Assembly: GCA_002482535.1 (NCBI GenBank)
Contig: DLGE01000001.1
Coordinates: 310,001 to 374,000 of the forward strand
Reading direction: 5' to 3'
Length of the DNA stretch: 64,000 bases
From: Peptococcaceae bacterium UBA7702
GTDB lineage: Bacteria > Bacillota > Dehalobacteriia > UBA7702
Part shown: positions 6,829 through 14,779 of the stretch, in pieces
Layout: every line of letters starts with the position of its first letter
Numbering within the stretch: the stretch's first letter is position 1
Notes under the pieces: model-generated
The model's database searches: none
The model's input: only the letters and a program-made list of their open reading frames with translations
Told to the model about the DNA's origin: nothing
Program-made: the position numbers and the translations under genes

Positions 6829-7110
6829 GTAATGCTTCTTTACTTGTCGGCACGAATCCGGCACAAAAAGTTTCGCAAAGTGGTTTTCTTGTCAGAACCC
6901 TGGCACGAATGGGTTTATTGTTTTGCTGTATTTTTCCAATAGCCTCAATTTTAATTTTAATATACAAAAGCGGCATCTTGTGATTCAAAGCAGGGTGCTG
7001 CTATTTTTAATACTGTTATGTAAAATAAAAAAACCATGTCCGAATATGGCTGGCATGATATAAACAACAATGATATCATTAAGTTGAACGCAAAATAAGG
7101 AGGCAAAAAA
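6829..7110. other. Non-coding AT-rich spacer before the repair genes
   Basis: No supported gene. Short near-repeats of GGCACGAAT occur twice (about 6850 and 6902). AATGATATCATT (7069-7080) is a perfect 12-base palindrome close to the alkylation-repair gene and could be an operator. AAGGAGG at 7097-7103 is the ribosome-binding site of that gene. Confidence 0.4.
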
Positions 7111-8568
7111 GTGTTAGAGAATGATGTTGGTTTATATGACGCATTTAAAGCAAAGGACCCCCGCTTTGACGGGCGTTTCTTTGTTGGTATATCATCAACA
7201 GGAATTTATTGTCGCCCGGTTTGCAGGGCAAAACAACCCAAAGCCGAAAACTGCACCTTTTATCATACGGCCGCAGAAGCCGAGCAAGCCGGATACCGCC
7301 CTTGTCTTTTATGCAGACCAGAGCTTGCTCCCGGTACTTCAATCACCGATGCCACCGCCAATTTGGTATATCGGGCAGCGAGGATGCTGGAAGAAAACTG
7401 TGGCGGTGGGCACACTTTGTCTGAACTTGCCGGACGACTTGGATGTACTGACAGACATCTACGGCGCGTGTTTACTGCAGCATATCATGTATCTCCAGTT
7501 CAATACTTGCAAACGTGCCGGTTGCTCCTTGCGAAAAACCTGCTTACAGATACCGATTTATCGGTACTCGATGTAGCGATGGCGGCCGGATTCGGTAGTT
7601 TGCGCCGTTTCAATGACCTTTTCAAAAAGCACTACAACCTTTCACCAACGGTTTTACGGAAAAAGAATGTAGAAAAAAAGCAGAATGGTGATATTACGTT
7701 AGCTTTAGGGTATCGACCGCCATACCGATGGGAAGAAATGCTACGTTTTCTTGGGGCACGGGCTCTTACCGGAATTGAAGTAGTAAAAAATGGCGCGTAT
7801 ATGCGTACTGTTCAAGTAGAAACAGCAGAAGGAAAACAAATATACGGCTGGCTAAAAGTAAGCAATAACACAAAGAAAAATGCTTTGAATGTTACAGTGA
7901 GCGAAACCTTACTGCCAGTATTACCACAAGTATTGGCCAAGGTACGGCATTTATTTGATTTGCACTGCGATCCACACGCTGTGTATGAAGGTCTTTCTTC
8001 TATGAATGAATTACGCCCTGAGCTATGTCTATTAGGAACCCGGCTGCCGGGTTGTTTCAATGCTTTCGAAATGGCGGTACGGGCAGTGCTTGGACAGCAA
8101 ATCACCGTAAAAGCGGCAAACACTTTAGCCGCCAGGATGATTGATCAACACGGTACGTTGATTCAGACAGGAATCTCCGGATTAACCCACCTTTTTCCCT
8201 CGCCTGAAGACATCCTTGCTTTGGCTGGTTCCGTTGAAAATAGTCTTGGCTCGTTAGGCATTATTGCCGCACGGTCAAACATCATCTACGAACTGGCACA
8301 GGCATTCATTCATGGAGATATTGACTTTGACCTTCCTGCCCAACCCGAGGAAGAAATGAAAAAGCTGATGTCCATTCGTGGCATCGGAAGCTGGACAGCA
8401 CAGTACATCGCAATGCGTACGATGGAATGGCCGGATGCTTTCCTTGAAACAGACGCGGGCGTTAAAAAGGCGCTCCCAAATAATTCATCGAAAGAGTTAT
8501 TAGAGATTGCGGAAGCTTGGCGGCCGTGGCGCAGCTATGCTACGATCAACCTTTGGAACACATTATAA
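7111..8568 (+). CDS. AdaA regulator fused to AlkA 3-methyladenine DNA glycosylase
   Basis: A 485-residue fusion for repair and sensing of alkylated DNA. Residues 1-75 are the Ada N-terminal zinc domain with Cys34, Cys38, Cys65 and Cys68 in the exact Ada spacing; Cys34 would take methyl groups from phosphotriesters. About 85-190 is an AraC-type double helix-turn-helix. About 195-485 is an AlkA-type glycosylase with a helix-hairpin-helix (Ile-Arg-Gly-Ile-Gly-Ser-Trp-Thr-Ala) and a catalytic Asp near 448. GTG start behind AAGGAGG. The methylated Ada domain probably activates this gene and the downstream ogt. The codon pattern looks more AT-rich than in neighbours, and it sits directly after a tRNA cluster, so transfer is possible. 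Confidence 0.9.
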   Translation: MLENDVGLYDAFKAKDPRFDGRFFVGISSTGIYCRPVCRAKQPKAENCTFYHTAAEAEQAGYRPCLLCRPELAPGTSITDATANLVYRAARMLEENCGGGHTLSELAGRLGCTDRHLRRVFTAAYHVSPVQYLQTCRLLLAKNLLTDTDLSVLDVAMAAGFGSLRRFNDLFKKHYNLSPTVLRKKNVEKKQNGDITLALGYRPPYRWEEMLRFLGARALTGIEVVKNGAYMRTVQVETAEGKQIYGWLKVSNNTKKNALNVTVSETLLPVLPQVLAKVRHLFDLHCDPHAVYEGLSSMNELRPELCLLGTRLPGCFNAFEMAVRAVLGQQITVKAANTLAARMIDQHGTLIQTGISGLTHLFPSPEDILALAGSVENSLGSLGIIAARSNIIYELAQAFIHGDIDFDLPAQPEEEMKKLMSIRGIGSWTAQYIAMRTMEWPDAFLETDAGVKKALPNNSSKELLEIAEAWRPWRSYATINLWNTL

Positions 8569-8720
8569 CGCTGCTTTGCGATAAAAGAGTTTCTTATGCG
8601 GCAATCAAAGATTGCCGTTTGCACAGCATTCGTACGGGAACGCCCGCGATTGCCAACGAAGCGGAAGGTGAAAACAGCGTTTTATGTTTTTATAATGAAT
8701 TGGTATAAGGGGGAAAGAAA

Positions 8721-9260
8721 ATGTATTATATGACAACATGCCCGTCACCGGTCGGCGTCATTACACTTGCTTGTGACGGCGACAATCTTGTGGGTTTGTG
8801 GCTGGAGGGGCAAAAGTATCATGGGGACACCATACCTGAAACAATGATTGAAAAAGACGATATGGCGGTATTTACCGCTGCAAAAAAGTGGTTGAATCGA
8901 TATTTTTCAGGTCAAAAGCCGGCGATTTCAGAATTGCCATTGGCTCCCATCGGTGGTGAATTCCGTCAAGGTGTATGGAGCATTTTATGTGAGATTCCCT
9001 ATGGTGAAGTCATCACCTATGGCGATATCGCAAAAAAGATGGCTGTCATGTTGGGAAAGGAAAGTATGTCAAGTCAGGCTGTGGGCGGAGCTGTTGGTCA
9101 TAACCCCATCTCGATTATCATTCCCTGCCATCGGGTTGTGGGTTCAAATGGCAGTTTGACAGGCTTTGCCGGGGGCATTAAGACCAAAATAAAATTGCTT
9201 ACATTAGAGGGTCTGGATATGACAAATTTTTTTGTCCCGAAAAAAGGTACGGCACTTTAA
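8721..9260 (+). CDS. ogt: Methylated-DNA-protein cysteine methyltransferase
   Basis: Suicide repair protein that takes the methyl group from O6-methylguanine onto its own cysteine. The 179-residue protein has the active-site motif Ile-Pro-Cys-His-Arg-Val with Cys136, the helix-turn-helix arginine-finger segment near 81-100 (Phe-Arg-Gln-Gly-Val-Trp), and Glu165 in the C-terminal helix. It lacks the N-terminal Ada zinc domain, which the upstream AdaA-AlkA protein supplies; together they cover the functions of Ada plus AlkA. The start at 8721 follows AAGGGGGAAAG. The 150 bases between the two genes hold no recognisable gene. Confidence 0.93.
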   Translation: MYYMTTCPSPVGVITLACDGDNLVGLWLEGQKYHGDTIPETMIEKDDMAVFTAAKKWLNRYFSGQKPAISELPLAPIGGEFRQGVWSILCEIPYGEVITYGDIAKKMAVMLGKESMSSQAVGGAVGHNPISIIIPCHRVVGSNGSLTGFAGGIKTKIKLLTLEGLDMTNFFVPKKGTAL

Positions 9261-9439
9261 ACAGCAGGGAAACAGCAATATAGTGGCGGAAGTGAAAAAC
9301 TAAGAATATAAAATAGTGAGGCTATATACTTTAGCGACCGGTAAATCCATTATCAAGAGTTGGCTTTGTGGATTCAGACGATATATGGTGTTAACAAGAT
9401 TGGTGTTAGTATGGTCTACAGGGGTTCGCATTTATTTTA

Positions 9440-9471
9440 ACTCCTGTTTCAGCGGACAGGAGTCTTTTTAT
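9440..9471 (+). terminator. Terminator after ogt
   Basis: Stem ACTCCTGT/ACAGGAGT (9440-9463) followed by CTTTTTATTT. The preceding spacer, 9261-9439, shows no gene or repeat. Confidence 0.88.
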
Positions 9472-9495
9472 TTGTCTTTTCGTTTTTACGGATTT

Positions 9496-9512
9496 GTGCT
9501 ATAATATAGCAC
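9496..9512 (+). promoter_or_regulatory. Palindrome covering the sfsA promoter -10 box
   Basis: GTGCTATA-A-TATAGCAC is a perfect 8+1+8 inverted repeat that contains TATAAT (9500-9505), the likely -10 element of the sfsA-larA operon. The -35 region is weak (TTTTCG at 9477). A repressor dimer binding here would block transcription, but the factor is unknown. Confidence 0.5.
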
Positions 9513-9536
9513 AATCCCAGAAAAGAGAGTGATTCC

Positions 9537-10244
9537 ATGGAATATGCCGATTTGTCGGAAGGCGTGTTCATCGAGCGGAAGAACCGCTTTGTCGCCGAGA
9601 TCGAAGTGGCGGGCACGCGCACCTTTGCCCACGTGCCAAACACCGGGCGCTGTAAAGAGATCTTCCTGCCCGGGGCGAAGATTATCGTCAGCCGCGCGTC
9701 AAACCCCAAGCGCAAATACGCTTATACCCTTTTAATGGTTTATAAAAACAATATGCTGATTCACATTGACTCCGCCGGCGCCAACCGTCTGGTGGAAGAA
9801 GCCCTCCTACAGCATAAGATCAAAGGTCTGGAGGGGGTCACCGAAGTCACCAGGGAGCAGAGCTTTGGCAACTCCCGCTTTGATTTTCGTTTTCGAAAAG
9901 GAAAAAAGCTTTGCTATATGGAGGTCAAAGGTGTAACATTGGAAGAAAACGGCGTGGCCAAATTTCCCGATGCGCCGACCATCCGGGGCGCCCGGCATCT
10001 ATTAGAGCTGACCGAGGCCCGGGCTGCGGGATACGGCGCTTACGTGCTCTTTGTGATTCAAATGAAGGGCGTAACGTCCTTTACGCCGTTTTTGGAACGG
10101 GACTTGACTTTTACAAAAAATCTGGTTACGGCTCACCGCAACGGGGTGGAGGTGATGGCTTACGATTCCCTCGTAACGCCGGAAAACATCACCCTTGATA
10201 GGGAAGTCGATATCTTTTTACCCGATGGGGAGGAATTCATATGA
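9537..10244 (+). CDS. sfsA: SfsA family protein (sugar fermentation stimulation protein)
   Basis: A 235-residue member of the SfsA family: an N-terminal OB-fold-like part and a C-terminal region resembling PD-(D/E)xK nucleases (Phe-Asp-Phe-Arg, then Cys-Tyr-Met-Glu-Val-Lys-Gly-Val-Thr-Leu). Typical family motifs seen are Ala-His-Val-Pro-Asn-Thr-Gly-Arg-Cys and the Leu-Val-Glu-Glu-Ala segment. The E. coli protein was described as a DNA-binding regulator of maltose metabolism, but its biochemical role is unsettled. It heads an operon with larA (ATGA overlap), a methyltransferase and trmL, under a promoter whose -10 lies in a palindrome. Confidence 0.92.
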   Translation: MEYADLSEGVFIERKNRFVAEIEVAGTRTFAHVPNTGRCKEIFLPGAKIIVSRASNPKRKYAYTLLMVYKNNMLIHIDSAGANRLVEEALLQHKIKGLEGVTEVTREQSFGNSRFDFRFRKGKKLCYMEVKGVTLEENGVAKFPDAPTIRGARHLLELTEARAAGYGAYVLFVIQMKGVTSFTPFLERDLTFTKNLVTAHRNGVEVMAYDSLVTPENITLDREVDIFLPDGEEFI

Positions 10245-11497
10245 CAAAAATTGAATTTGGTTACGGCAAAACGAAAATGGCGGTGGAAATCGCGGAAAAA
10301 AATCTGATCGCCTCGCTTTTGCCGAAAAAACAGGAAAATTGCGGCGATTACCGGACGGTTTTAACGGAATCCCTCGCCCATCCCATCGGCAGCAAAAAAC
10401 TAACTGAAATCGCCAAAGCGGGGCAGAAAGTCGCGGTGCTGATCAGCGACGTCACCCGGCCTTGTCCCAGTTATAAAATTCTCCCCTTTGTGGTCGGCGA
10501 ACTGAATGCTGCCGGAGTTAAGGATGAAGATATCCTTATTGTTAGCGGCCTCGGTTCCCACCGCAAACAAAGCGCAGAAGAGCACCGGCGTCTCGTTGGT
10601 GAAGACCTGTTTCAGCGGATCAAAGTCGTCGATTCTGATGTGGAGAACTGCGTCCTCATCGGTGAAAGCAGCAGGGGAACGCCTTTTGAGGTCTTTACCC
10701 CTGTGGTGAAAGCCGATATCAGAGTTGCTGTGGGCAACATCGATTATCACTATTTCGCCGGTTACAGCGGCGGCTGCAAGGCGGTTGTTCCCGGTGTTTG
10801 CACCAGGAACACGATTGAGAAGAATCACAGCATGATGCTGCTAAACGACGCCAAAGTCGGTAAGGCCGACGGCAACCCCGTCCGCAGTGACCTCGAAGAA
10901 TCTTTACAATTCTTATCTCTTGATTTTATCGTTAACGTGGTTTTGAACGAAAAGAAAGAAATCGTCGCCGCCGTCAGCGGGCATCCCATTGAAGCCCACC
11001 GTAAAGGCTGCGCCATTCTTGATACCTTATATAAGCAGCCCATCACGGAGCTGGCGGATATCGTGATCGCTTCCCCCGGGGGGCTGCCCAAGGATATCAA
11101 CGTCTACCAGGCCCAAAAAGCTCTGGATAATGCCCAATGGGCGGTGAAAGAAGGGGGTACCATTATCCTCGTCGGCGAATGCGGCGAAGGTTACGGTGAA
11201 AAAACCTTTGAATGTTGGGTCAACGAGGCCAACTGTGCCGAAGATCTGCTGAAGCGGATTCGGGTTGACTTTAAACTTGGCGGCCATAAAGCCGCCGCCA
11301 TCGCCAAAGTGAGCCAAAAGGCAAAAATTTTCCTCGTTTCCTCTTTGCCCAAAAAAATGGCGGAAAAACTCTATATGATGCCCTTTTCTGATTTGCAGGC
11401 CGCATACGACGCCGCCATGGCGGAAAAAGGGCAGGATGCTACTGTTTACTGTATGACCGTGGGCGGTACCACGCTGCCTTGCTACGGAGAAGTATAA
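10241..11497 (+). CDS. larA: LarA-type nickel-dependent racemase
   Basis: A 418-residue homologue of lactate racemase, which interconverts D- and L-lactate using a nickel pincer nucleotide cofactor. The residues that hold or serve the cofactor can be placed: His107 in Gly-Ser-His-Arg, His170 in Asp-Tyr-His-Tyr-Phe, Lys180 in Gly-Gly-Cys-Lys-Ala-Val-Val-Pro-Gly (covalent anchor), and His196. They correspond to His108, His174, Lys184 and His200 of the L. plantarum enzyme. Cofactor-synthesis genes larB, larC and larE are not in the window. LarA homologues also act on other 2-hydroxy acids, so lactate is only the default substrate. ATGA overlap with sfsA; the next gene starts directly after its stop. 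Confidence 0.85.
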   Translation: MTKIEFGYGKTKMAVEIAEKNLIASLLPKKQENCGDYRTVLTESLAHPIGSKKLTEIAKAGQKVAVLISDVTRPCPSYKILPFVVGELNAAGVKDEDILIVSGLGSHRKQSAEEHRRLVGEDLFQRIKVVDSDVENCVLIGESSRGTPFEVFTPVVKADIRVAVGNIDYHYFAGYSGGCKAVVPGVCTRNTIEKNHSMMLLNDAKVGKADGNPVRSDLEESLQFLSLDFIVNVVLNEKKEIVAAVSGHPIEAHRKGCAILDTLYKQPITELADIVIASPGGLPKDINVYQAQKALDNAQWAVKEGGTIILVGECGEGYGEKTFECWVNEANCAEDLLKRIRVDFKLGGHKAAAIAKVSQKAKIFLVSSLPKKMAEKLYMMPFSDLQAAYDAAMAEKGQDATVYCMTVGGTTLPCYGEV

Positions 11498-12232
11498 ATG
11501 GAAAATTACGCGGGTTTGGCCGCGATCTATGATCTGATGATGATGGGCGTCGATTATGAGGCTTGGGCCGACTATGTGATCGAAGCGGCGGAAACTTTTG
11601 GTGTCAAGCCCCAATGCGTCCTCGATTTGGCCTGCGGTACCGGCAGTACCACCATTCCCCTGGCCAAGCACGGTTTGACTGTGACCGGTCTCGACCTTTC
11701 CCCGGCCATGCTGGCCATTGCCAAGGAGAAAGCGCAAAAGGAAGGGGTAGCGGTTTCCTTTGCGGAAAAAAATATGCTGGCCCTCGATTACGAAGACCGA
11801 TTCGATATGATCGTCTCCTTTCAAGACGGCATCAATTACTTAACCGGCCCGGGGGATTTTGAAAAACTCGCCGCCGGTGTGGCTCGAGGCTTGAAAGAAA
11901 AGGGCGTTTTTATCTTCGATCTCAACCGGGTTGATCACTATTCCGATTCGGAAACCACGGTGATCGATCTCGACGATCCCTATCTCGTCTATGAAAATCA
12001 GTATCATGAAGAGAGCCGGATCTGGCGGATCAAGCTCACCGGCTTTGTCAAAGAAGGAGAGCTTTACCGGCGGTTTGAAGAAACCCACGAAGAAAAGAAT
12101 CACGATATGAAAGAAGTGGAAGCGGCGCTTTTGGCCCATCACCTGAACATCGCGGCAGTTTGGCGGATTTTCACAAAAGAAGACGCTACCGAAAAGACAA
12201 ACCGCGTTCTCGTGGTGGCGAAGAAAGGATAA
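11498..12232 (+). CDS. Class I SAM-dependent methyltransferase
   Basis: A 244-residue protein with a Rossmann-type methyltransferase core. Motif I is Val-Leu-Asp-Leu-Ala-Cys-Gly-Thr-Gly-Ser (about 41-50), followed by Gly-Leu-Asp-Leu-Ser-Pro-Ala-Met-Leu and a motif around Ser-Phe-Gln-Asp-Gly-Ile-Asn-Tyr-Leu. After the core a beta-strand insert is typical of small-molecule methyltransferases. The ATG abuts the larA stop codon, so translation is probably coupled. The substrate cannot be read from the sequence. Confidence 0.82.
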   Translation: MENYAGLAAIYDLMMMGVDYEAWADYVIEAAETFGVKPQCVLDLACGTGSTTIPLAKHGLTVTGLDLSPAMLAIAKEKAQKEGVAVSFAEKNMLALDYEDRFDMIVSFQDGINYLTGPGDFEKLAAGVARGLKEKGVFIFDLNRVDHYSDSETTVIDLDDPYLVYENQYHEESRIWRIKLTGFVKEGELYRRFEETHEEKNHDMKEVEAALLAHHLNIAAVWRIFTKEDATEKTNRVLVVAKKG

Positions 12233-12236
12233 TACC

Positions 12237-12692
12237 ATGCACGTCGTATTGTTTGAGCCGGAGATTCCGGCCAATACGGGCAATATCTCCCGCACCTGCG
12301 CGGTGGCGGGAATCACGCTTCATCTCATCAAACCCCTGGGTTTTTCTTTGGCGGACCGCTATTTGAAACGGGCCGGTCTTGACTATTGGGATAAACTTGA
12401 TCTTTTTGTCCATGAAAATTTTGCGGATTTTTTGTCAAAAAATCCCGCCGCCCGTCTCTTTATGTTTTCCACCCATGCGGACAAAAACTACGCGGAAGTT
12501 TCCTATCAAAGCGATGATTATTTGGTCTTCGGGCCGGAAACAAGGGGGCTGCCGCCGGAGATTCGCGACCATTACGGCGTGACGGTGCGGATTCCCATGG
12601 GCAAAGAAATCCGCTCGCTGAATTTGTCCAATTCCGTGGCCATTGCCGCCTATGAAGCCTTGCGCCAACTGAAATTCCCCGGTTTATGTTAA
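12237..12692 (+). CDS. trmL: tRNA (cytidine/uridine-34 2'-O)-methyltransferase TrmL
   Basis: SPOUT-fold enzyme that methylates the ribose of the wobble nucleotide in certain leucine tRNAs. The 151-residue protein matches the TrmL length and shows the N-terminal Glu-Ile-Pro-Ala-Asn-Thr-Gly-Asn-Ile-Ser-Arg-Thr-Cys. It also has the knot motifs Phe-Gly-Pro-Glu-Thr-Arg-Gly-Leu-Pro and Ile-Pro-Met ... Arg-Ser-Leu-Asn-Leu-Ser-Asn-Ser-Val-Ala. Last gene of the sfsA operon, four bases after the methyltransferase gene. Confidence 0.93.
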   Translation: MHVVLFEPEIPANTGNISRTCAVAGITLHLIKPLGFSLADRYLKRAGLDYWDKLDLFVHENFADFLSKNPAARLFMFSTHADKNYAEVSYQSDDYLVFGPETRGLPPEIRDHYGVTVRIPMGKEIRSLNLSNSVAIAAYEALRQLKFPGLC

Positions 12693-12722
12693 AAAAGCGC
12701 GAAAAAAAAACTTCTATGTGTA

Positions 12723-12751
12723 TTGACAAAGTTCATTTTGTTTAATATAAT
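12723..12751 (+). promoter_or_regulatory. Promoter of tRNA-Pro
   Basis: Consensus TTGACA (12723-12728), 17-base spacer, TATAAT (12746-12751). One of the best vegetative promoters in the window. Confidence 0.9.
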
Positions 12752-12809
12752 AATTATGCAGTTTTTTCATTTTCACACCATCTTTTGCTTTTTAAGGTTT
12801 TATTTCAGT

Positions 12810-12886
12810 CGGAGTGTGGCTCAGCTTGGTAGAGCGCTGCGTTCGGGACGCAGAGGCCGAAGGTTCAAATCCTTTCACTCCGACCA
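12810..12886 (+). tRNA. tRNA-Pro (CGG)
   Basis: Complete cloverleaf: acceptor CGGAGTG/CACTCCG, anticodon stem CTGCG/CGCAG with loop TTCGGGA and anticodon CGG, T loop TTCAAAT, encoded CCA. Confidence 0.96.
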
Positions 12887-12924
12887 TTTTTCTGCCTGTG
12901 AATATTTACAGGTGTTTATGAAAA

Positions 12925-12957
12925 CGAGGGCCGCGGAACGCCGCGGCTTTCGTTTTT
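12925..12957 (+). terminator. Terminator after tRNA-Pro
   Basis: Strong GC stem GCCGCGG/CCGCGGC (12930-12947) followed by TTTCGTTTTT. Confidence 0.88.
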
Positions 12958-13015
12958 GCCCGATTTTTCTGATTTCCCACGATTTTCGCCACGGTTTTCC
13001 TGGGACGCTTATATA

Positions 13016-13043
13016 TTGACAGATTTCGGGAATATACTATAAT
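13016..13043 (+). promoter_or_regulatory. Promoter of the DUF4190 gene pair
   Basis: TTGACA (13016-13021), 16-base spacer, TATAAT (13038-13043), 23 bases before the first ATG. Confidence 0.85.
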
Positions 13044-13066
13044 AGAATCATAGGGGAGGGTAATTT

Positions 13067-13357
13067 ATGGAAAATAACCAATCTCAGAATTCATACCATA
13101 ATAAAGCCATTGCTTCACTGGTTTTGGGGATCATCGGCGTTGTCTGCATCTTTTTCGGGTACAGTGCCTTTGTCGGTATCGTTGTCTCCATCATCGGTCT
13201 CGTATTGGGTATCAAGGTGCAAAAAGAGGCGCCGGAGGGCATGGCCAAAGCCGGCGTGATTCTTTCCGTGGTGGCTCTTGGGGCCTGCGCTCTCGTCTTG
13301 GTGGCCTGTATCGCCTGTGCCGGTTTGTTGGGTTTTGCTGGCTGGATGTCTTTATAA
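13067..13357 (+). CDS. DUF4190 small membrane protein
   Basis: A 96-residue protein with a short polar N-terminus (about 12 residues) and two to three membrane segments. It fits the DUF4190 pattern: Lys-Ala-Ile-Ala-Ser-Leu-Val-Leu-Gly-Ile-Ile-Gly, a cytoplasmic Gly-Ile-Lys-Val turn, and Gly-Met-Ala-Lys-Ala-Gly-Val-Ile-Leu-Ser at the second helix. The start follows GGGAGGG. It is the first of two related genes, 13 bases apart. DUF4190 proteins are widespread but uncharacterised; a structural or scaffolding membrane role is a guess. Confidence 0.82.
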   Translation: MENNQSQNSYHNKAIASLVLGIIGVVCIFFGYSAFVGIVVSIIGLVLGIKVQKEAPEGMAKAGVILSVVALGACALVLVACIACAGLLGFAGWMSL

Positions 13358-13370
13358 CAGGAGGTTTTGC

Positions 13371-13895
13371 ATGAGTGAAGAAACAAAAAACAGCAGCGGT
13401 GAGGAACTGAAAGAGGTTCCCCAGGAAACAGCAACCCCTCGGGAAGAACCTGCTTTTATCGCGGAACCCGTAACGGAAAAACCTGCCCATAGTGGGGAAC
13501 CACAGCCTGTGACGGAGCCGCAAACCATAGCCAATCCTGCCGTCGGCCAAACAACCGATCAAAGTCCGCCGCCGCAAAACGACGGTACTTCGGGGAAGAC
13601 CGTCGCCGCGCTGATTTTAGGGATTTCCTCCGTTGCTTTGAGTTTTACCATGATGCTGAGCATTTTCGGCTTGGCCGCCGGTATTGTCGGTCTGATTTTC
13701 GCCATCAAAGAACGGAAAACGCATCCCAGTGGTATGGCCACGGCGTCTTTCATCCTCTCTTTGATCGGTTTGATTGTTGGCGCCATTTCCACGGTGGCCT
13801 GCGTTGCTTGTATGGGATTTTACGGCTGGCTCGGTTATTGGGGGGCTTTTGACGGTCCCGGCACGATGGATATGTATGACATTATGGATCTTTAA
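13371..13895 (+). CDS. DUF4190 membrane protein with disordered N-terminal tail
   Basis: A 174-residue paralogue of the preceding protein. Residues 1-75 are a charged Glu/Pro/Thr-rich tail that is probably disordered and cytoplasmic. The C-terminal 100 residues repeat the DUF4190 core: Thr-Val-Ala-Ala-Leu-Ile-Leu-Gly-Ile-Ser-Ser, the Ala-Ile-Lys turn, and Ser-Gly-Met-Ala-Thr-Ala-Ser-Phe-Ile-Leu-Ser. The start at 13371 has AGGAGG seven bases upstream; a longer frame upstream has no such site. A terminator follows. The function is unknown. Confidence 0.82.
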   Translation: MSEETKNSSGEELKEVPQETATPREEPAFIAEPVTEKPAHSGEPQPVTEPQTIANPAVGQTTDQSPPPQNDGTSGKTVAALILGISSVALSFTMMLSIFGLAAGIVGLIFAIKERKTHPSGMATASFILSLIGLIVGAISTVACVACMGFYGWLGYWGAFDGPGTMDMYDIMDL

Positions 13896-13912
13896 ACCGG
13901 CTTTAAACGGTG

Positions 13913-13941
13913 TTGCCCGCAAGAAAATTGCGGGCAATTTT
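13913..13941 (+). terminator. Terminator between DUF4190 and lgt-like genes
   Basis: Stem TTGCCCGC/GCGGGCAA (13913-13937) followed by TTTTA. It stands just upstream of the ribosome-binding site (GGGG) of the Lgt-like gene, so expression of that gene needs read-through or a promoter inside this region. Confidence 0.8.
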
Positions 13942-13954
13942 ATGGGGTTTTTTT

Positions 13955-14752
13955 ATGTTTCCCTTTTTTGAGATTTTCGGCCGCCAAATACCACTGTACG
14001 GTCTTTCCCTTGTGGTTGGTACGGTGATCGGCATCCTTCTGCTATCTCTTATGGCGCGCAAAAAGGGGCTTTTAAGAGACGACGCCTTTTATAGCGCCTT
14101 ATATGCCCTAATCGGCGGTTTGATCGGCGCAAAGCTGTTGTATCTTCTCACAGTGCTGCCCATTCTCGTCAGTCACTTTGATTATTTTAGCGGCAGTTTC
14201 AGCGCGCTCTACGCGTTATTCGCCGGTGGCTACGTTTATTATGGCGGTCTGCTCGGCGGCGTTTTTGCTATGTGGCTCTACAGCCGTCAATTCAAAACGC
14301 CTTTTTTGCCTTACCTTGATCATGCCGCGGTCTTTTTGCCCTTGGTGCACGCCTTTGGCCGCGTCGGCTGTTTTTTTGCCGGTTGCTGTTACGGCATTCC
14401 CTATCAGGGGCGTTTTGCCGTATGCTTTCCGCCGGAGACCTTGGGTCTTGCCGGGGTCGCCCTCTTTCCGGTGCAGTTATTGGAGTCATTGCTGAATTTT
14501 TTATTATTTTTAGGATTGTTTTTTGCTTTTCGCAAACAGCACCAGCCGGGGCAAGCCACAGGGACGTACCTTGTCTGCTATGCTCTGCTCCGTTTCGGTC
14601 TCGAATTTTTGCGTTACGACGAAGTACGCGGTTCCTTTTGGCTGCTTTCCACTTCCCAATGGATCAGCGTCATCGCCTTTTTCGGCGGTCTACTGCTGCT
14701 TTATTTTAGTCGGCGGCGGGGTACTTTATCGAAGCAAAAAAATGTGATATAA
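13955..14752 (+). CDS. Prolipoprotein diacylglyceryl transferase (Lgt) family protein
   Basis: A 265-residue polytopic membrane protein of the Lgt family, whose members add diacylglycerol to the lipobox cysteine of prelipoproteins. Family features kept are Pro-Leu-Tyr-Gly near the N-terminus, Gly-Gly-Leu-Leu-Gly-Gly, the Gly-Arg signature (Arg136) and Leu-Arg-Phe-Gly-Leu-Glu-Phe-Leu-Arg near the end. Two residues important in E. coli Lgt differ: the histidine of His-Gly-Gly is Tyr96, and the asparagine of Gly-Arg-x-x-Asn is Cys139. It may be a second Lgt-like enzyme, not the housekeeping one. The start at 13955 is set by the family N-terminus and GGGG eight bases upstream. Confidence 0.75.
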   Translation: MFPFFEIFGRQIPLYGLSLVVGTVIGILLLSLMARKKGLLRDDAFYSALYALIGGLIGAKLLYLLTVLPILVSHFDYFSGSFSALYALFAGGYVYYGGLLGGVFAMWLYSRQFKTPFLPYLDHAAVFLPLVHAFGRVGCFFAGCCYGIPYQGRFAVCFPPETLGLAGVALFPVQLLESLLNFLLFLGLFFAFRKQHQPGQATGTYLVCYALLRFGLEFLRYDEVRGSFWLLSTSQWISVIAFFGGLLLLYFSRRRGTLSKQKNVI

Positions 14753-14779
14753 TAGAGGCAAACAAAGGGGGCTAAGGCG

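Noticed and set aside
8569..8720. Small frame between the AlkA fusion and ogt
   Set aside because: It overlaps the end of the fusion gene, has no ribosome-binding site, and reads unlike a protein.
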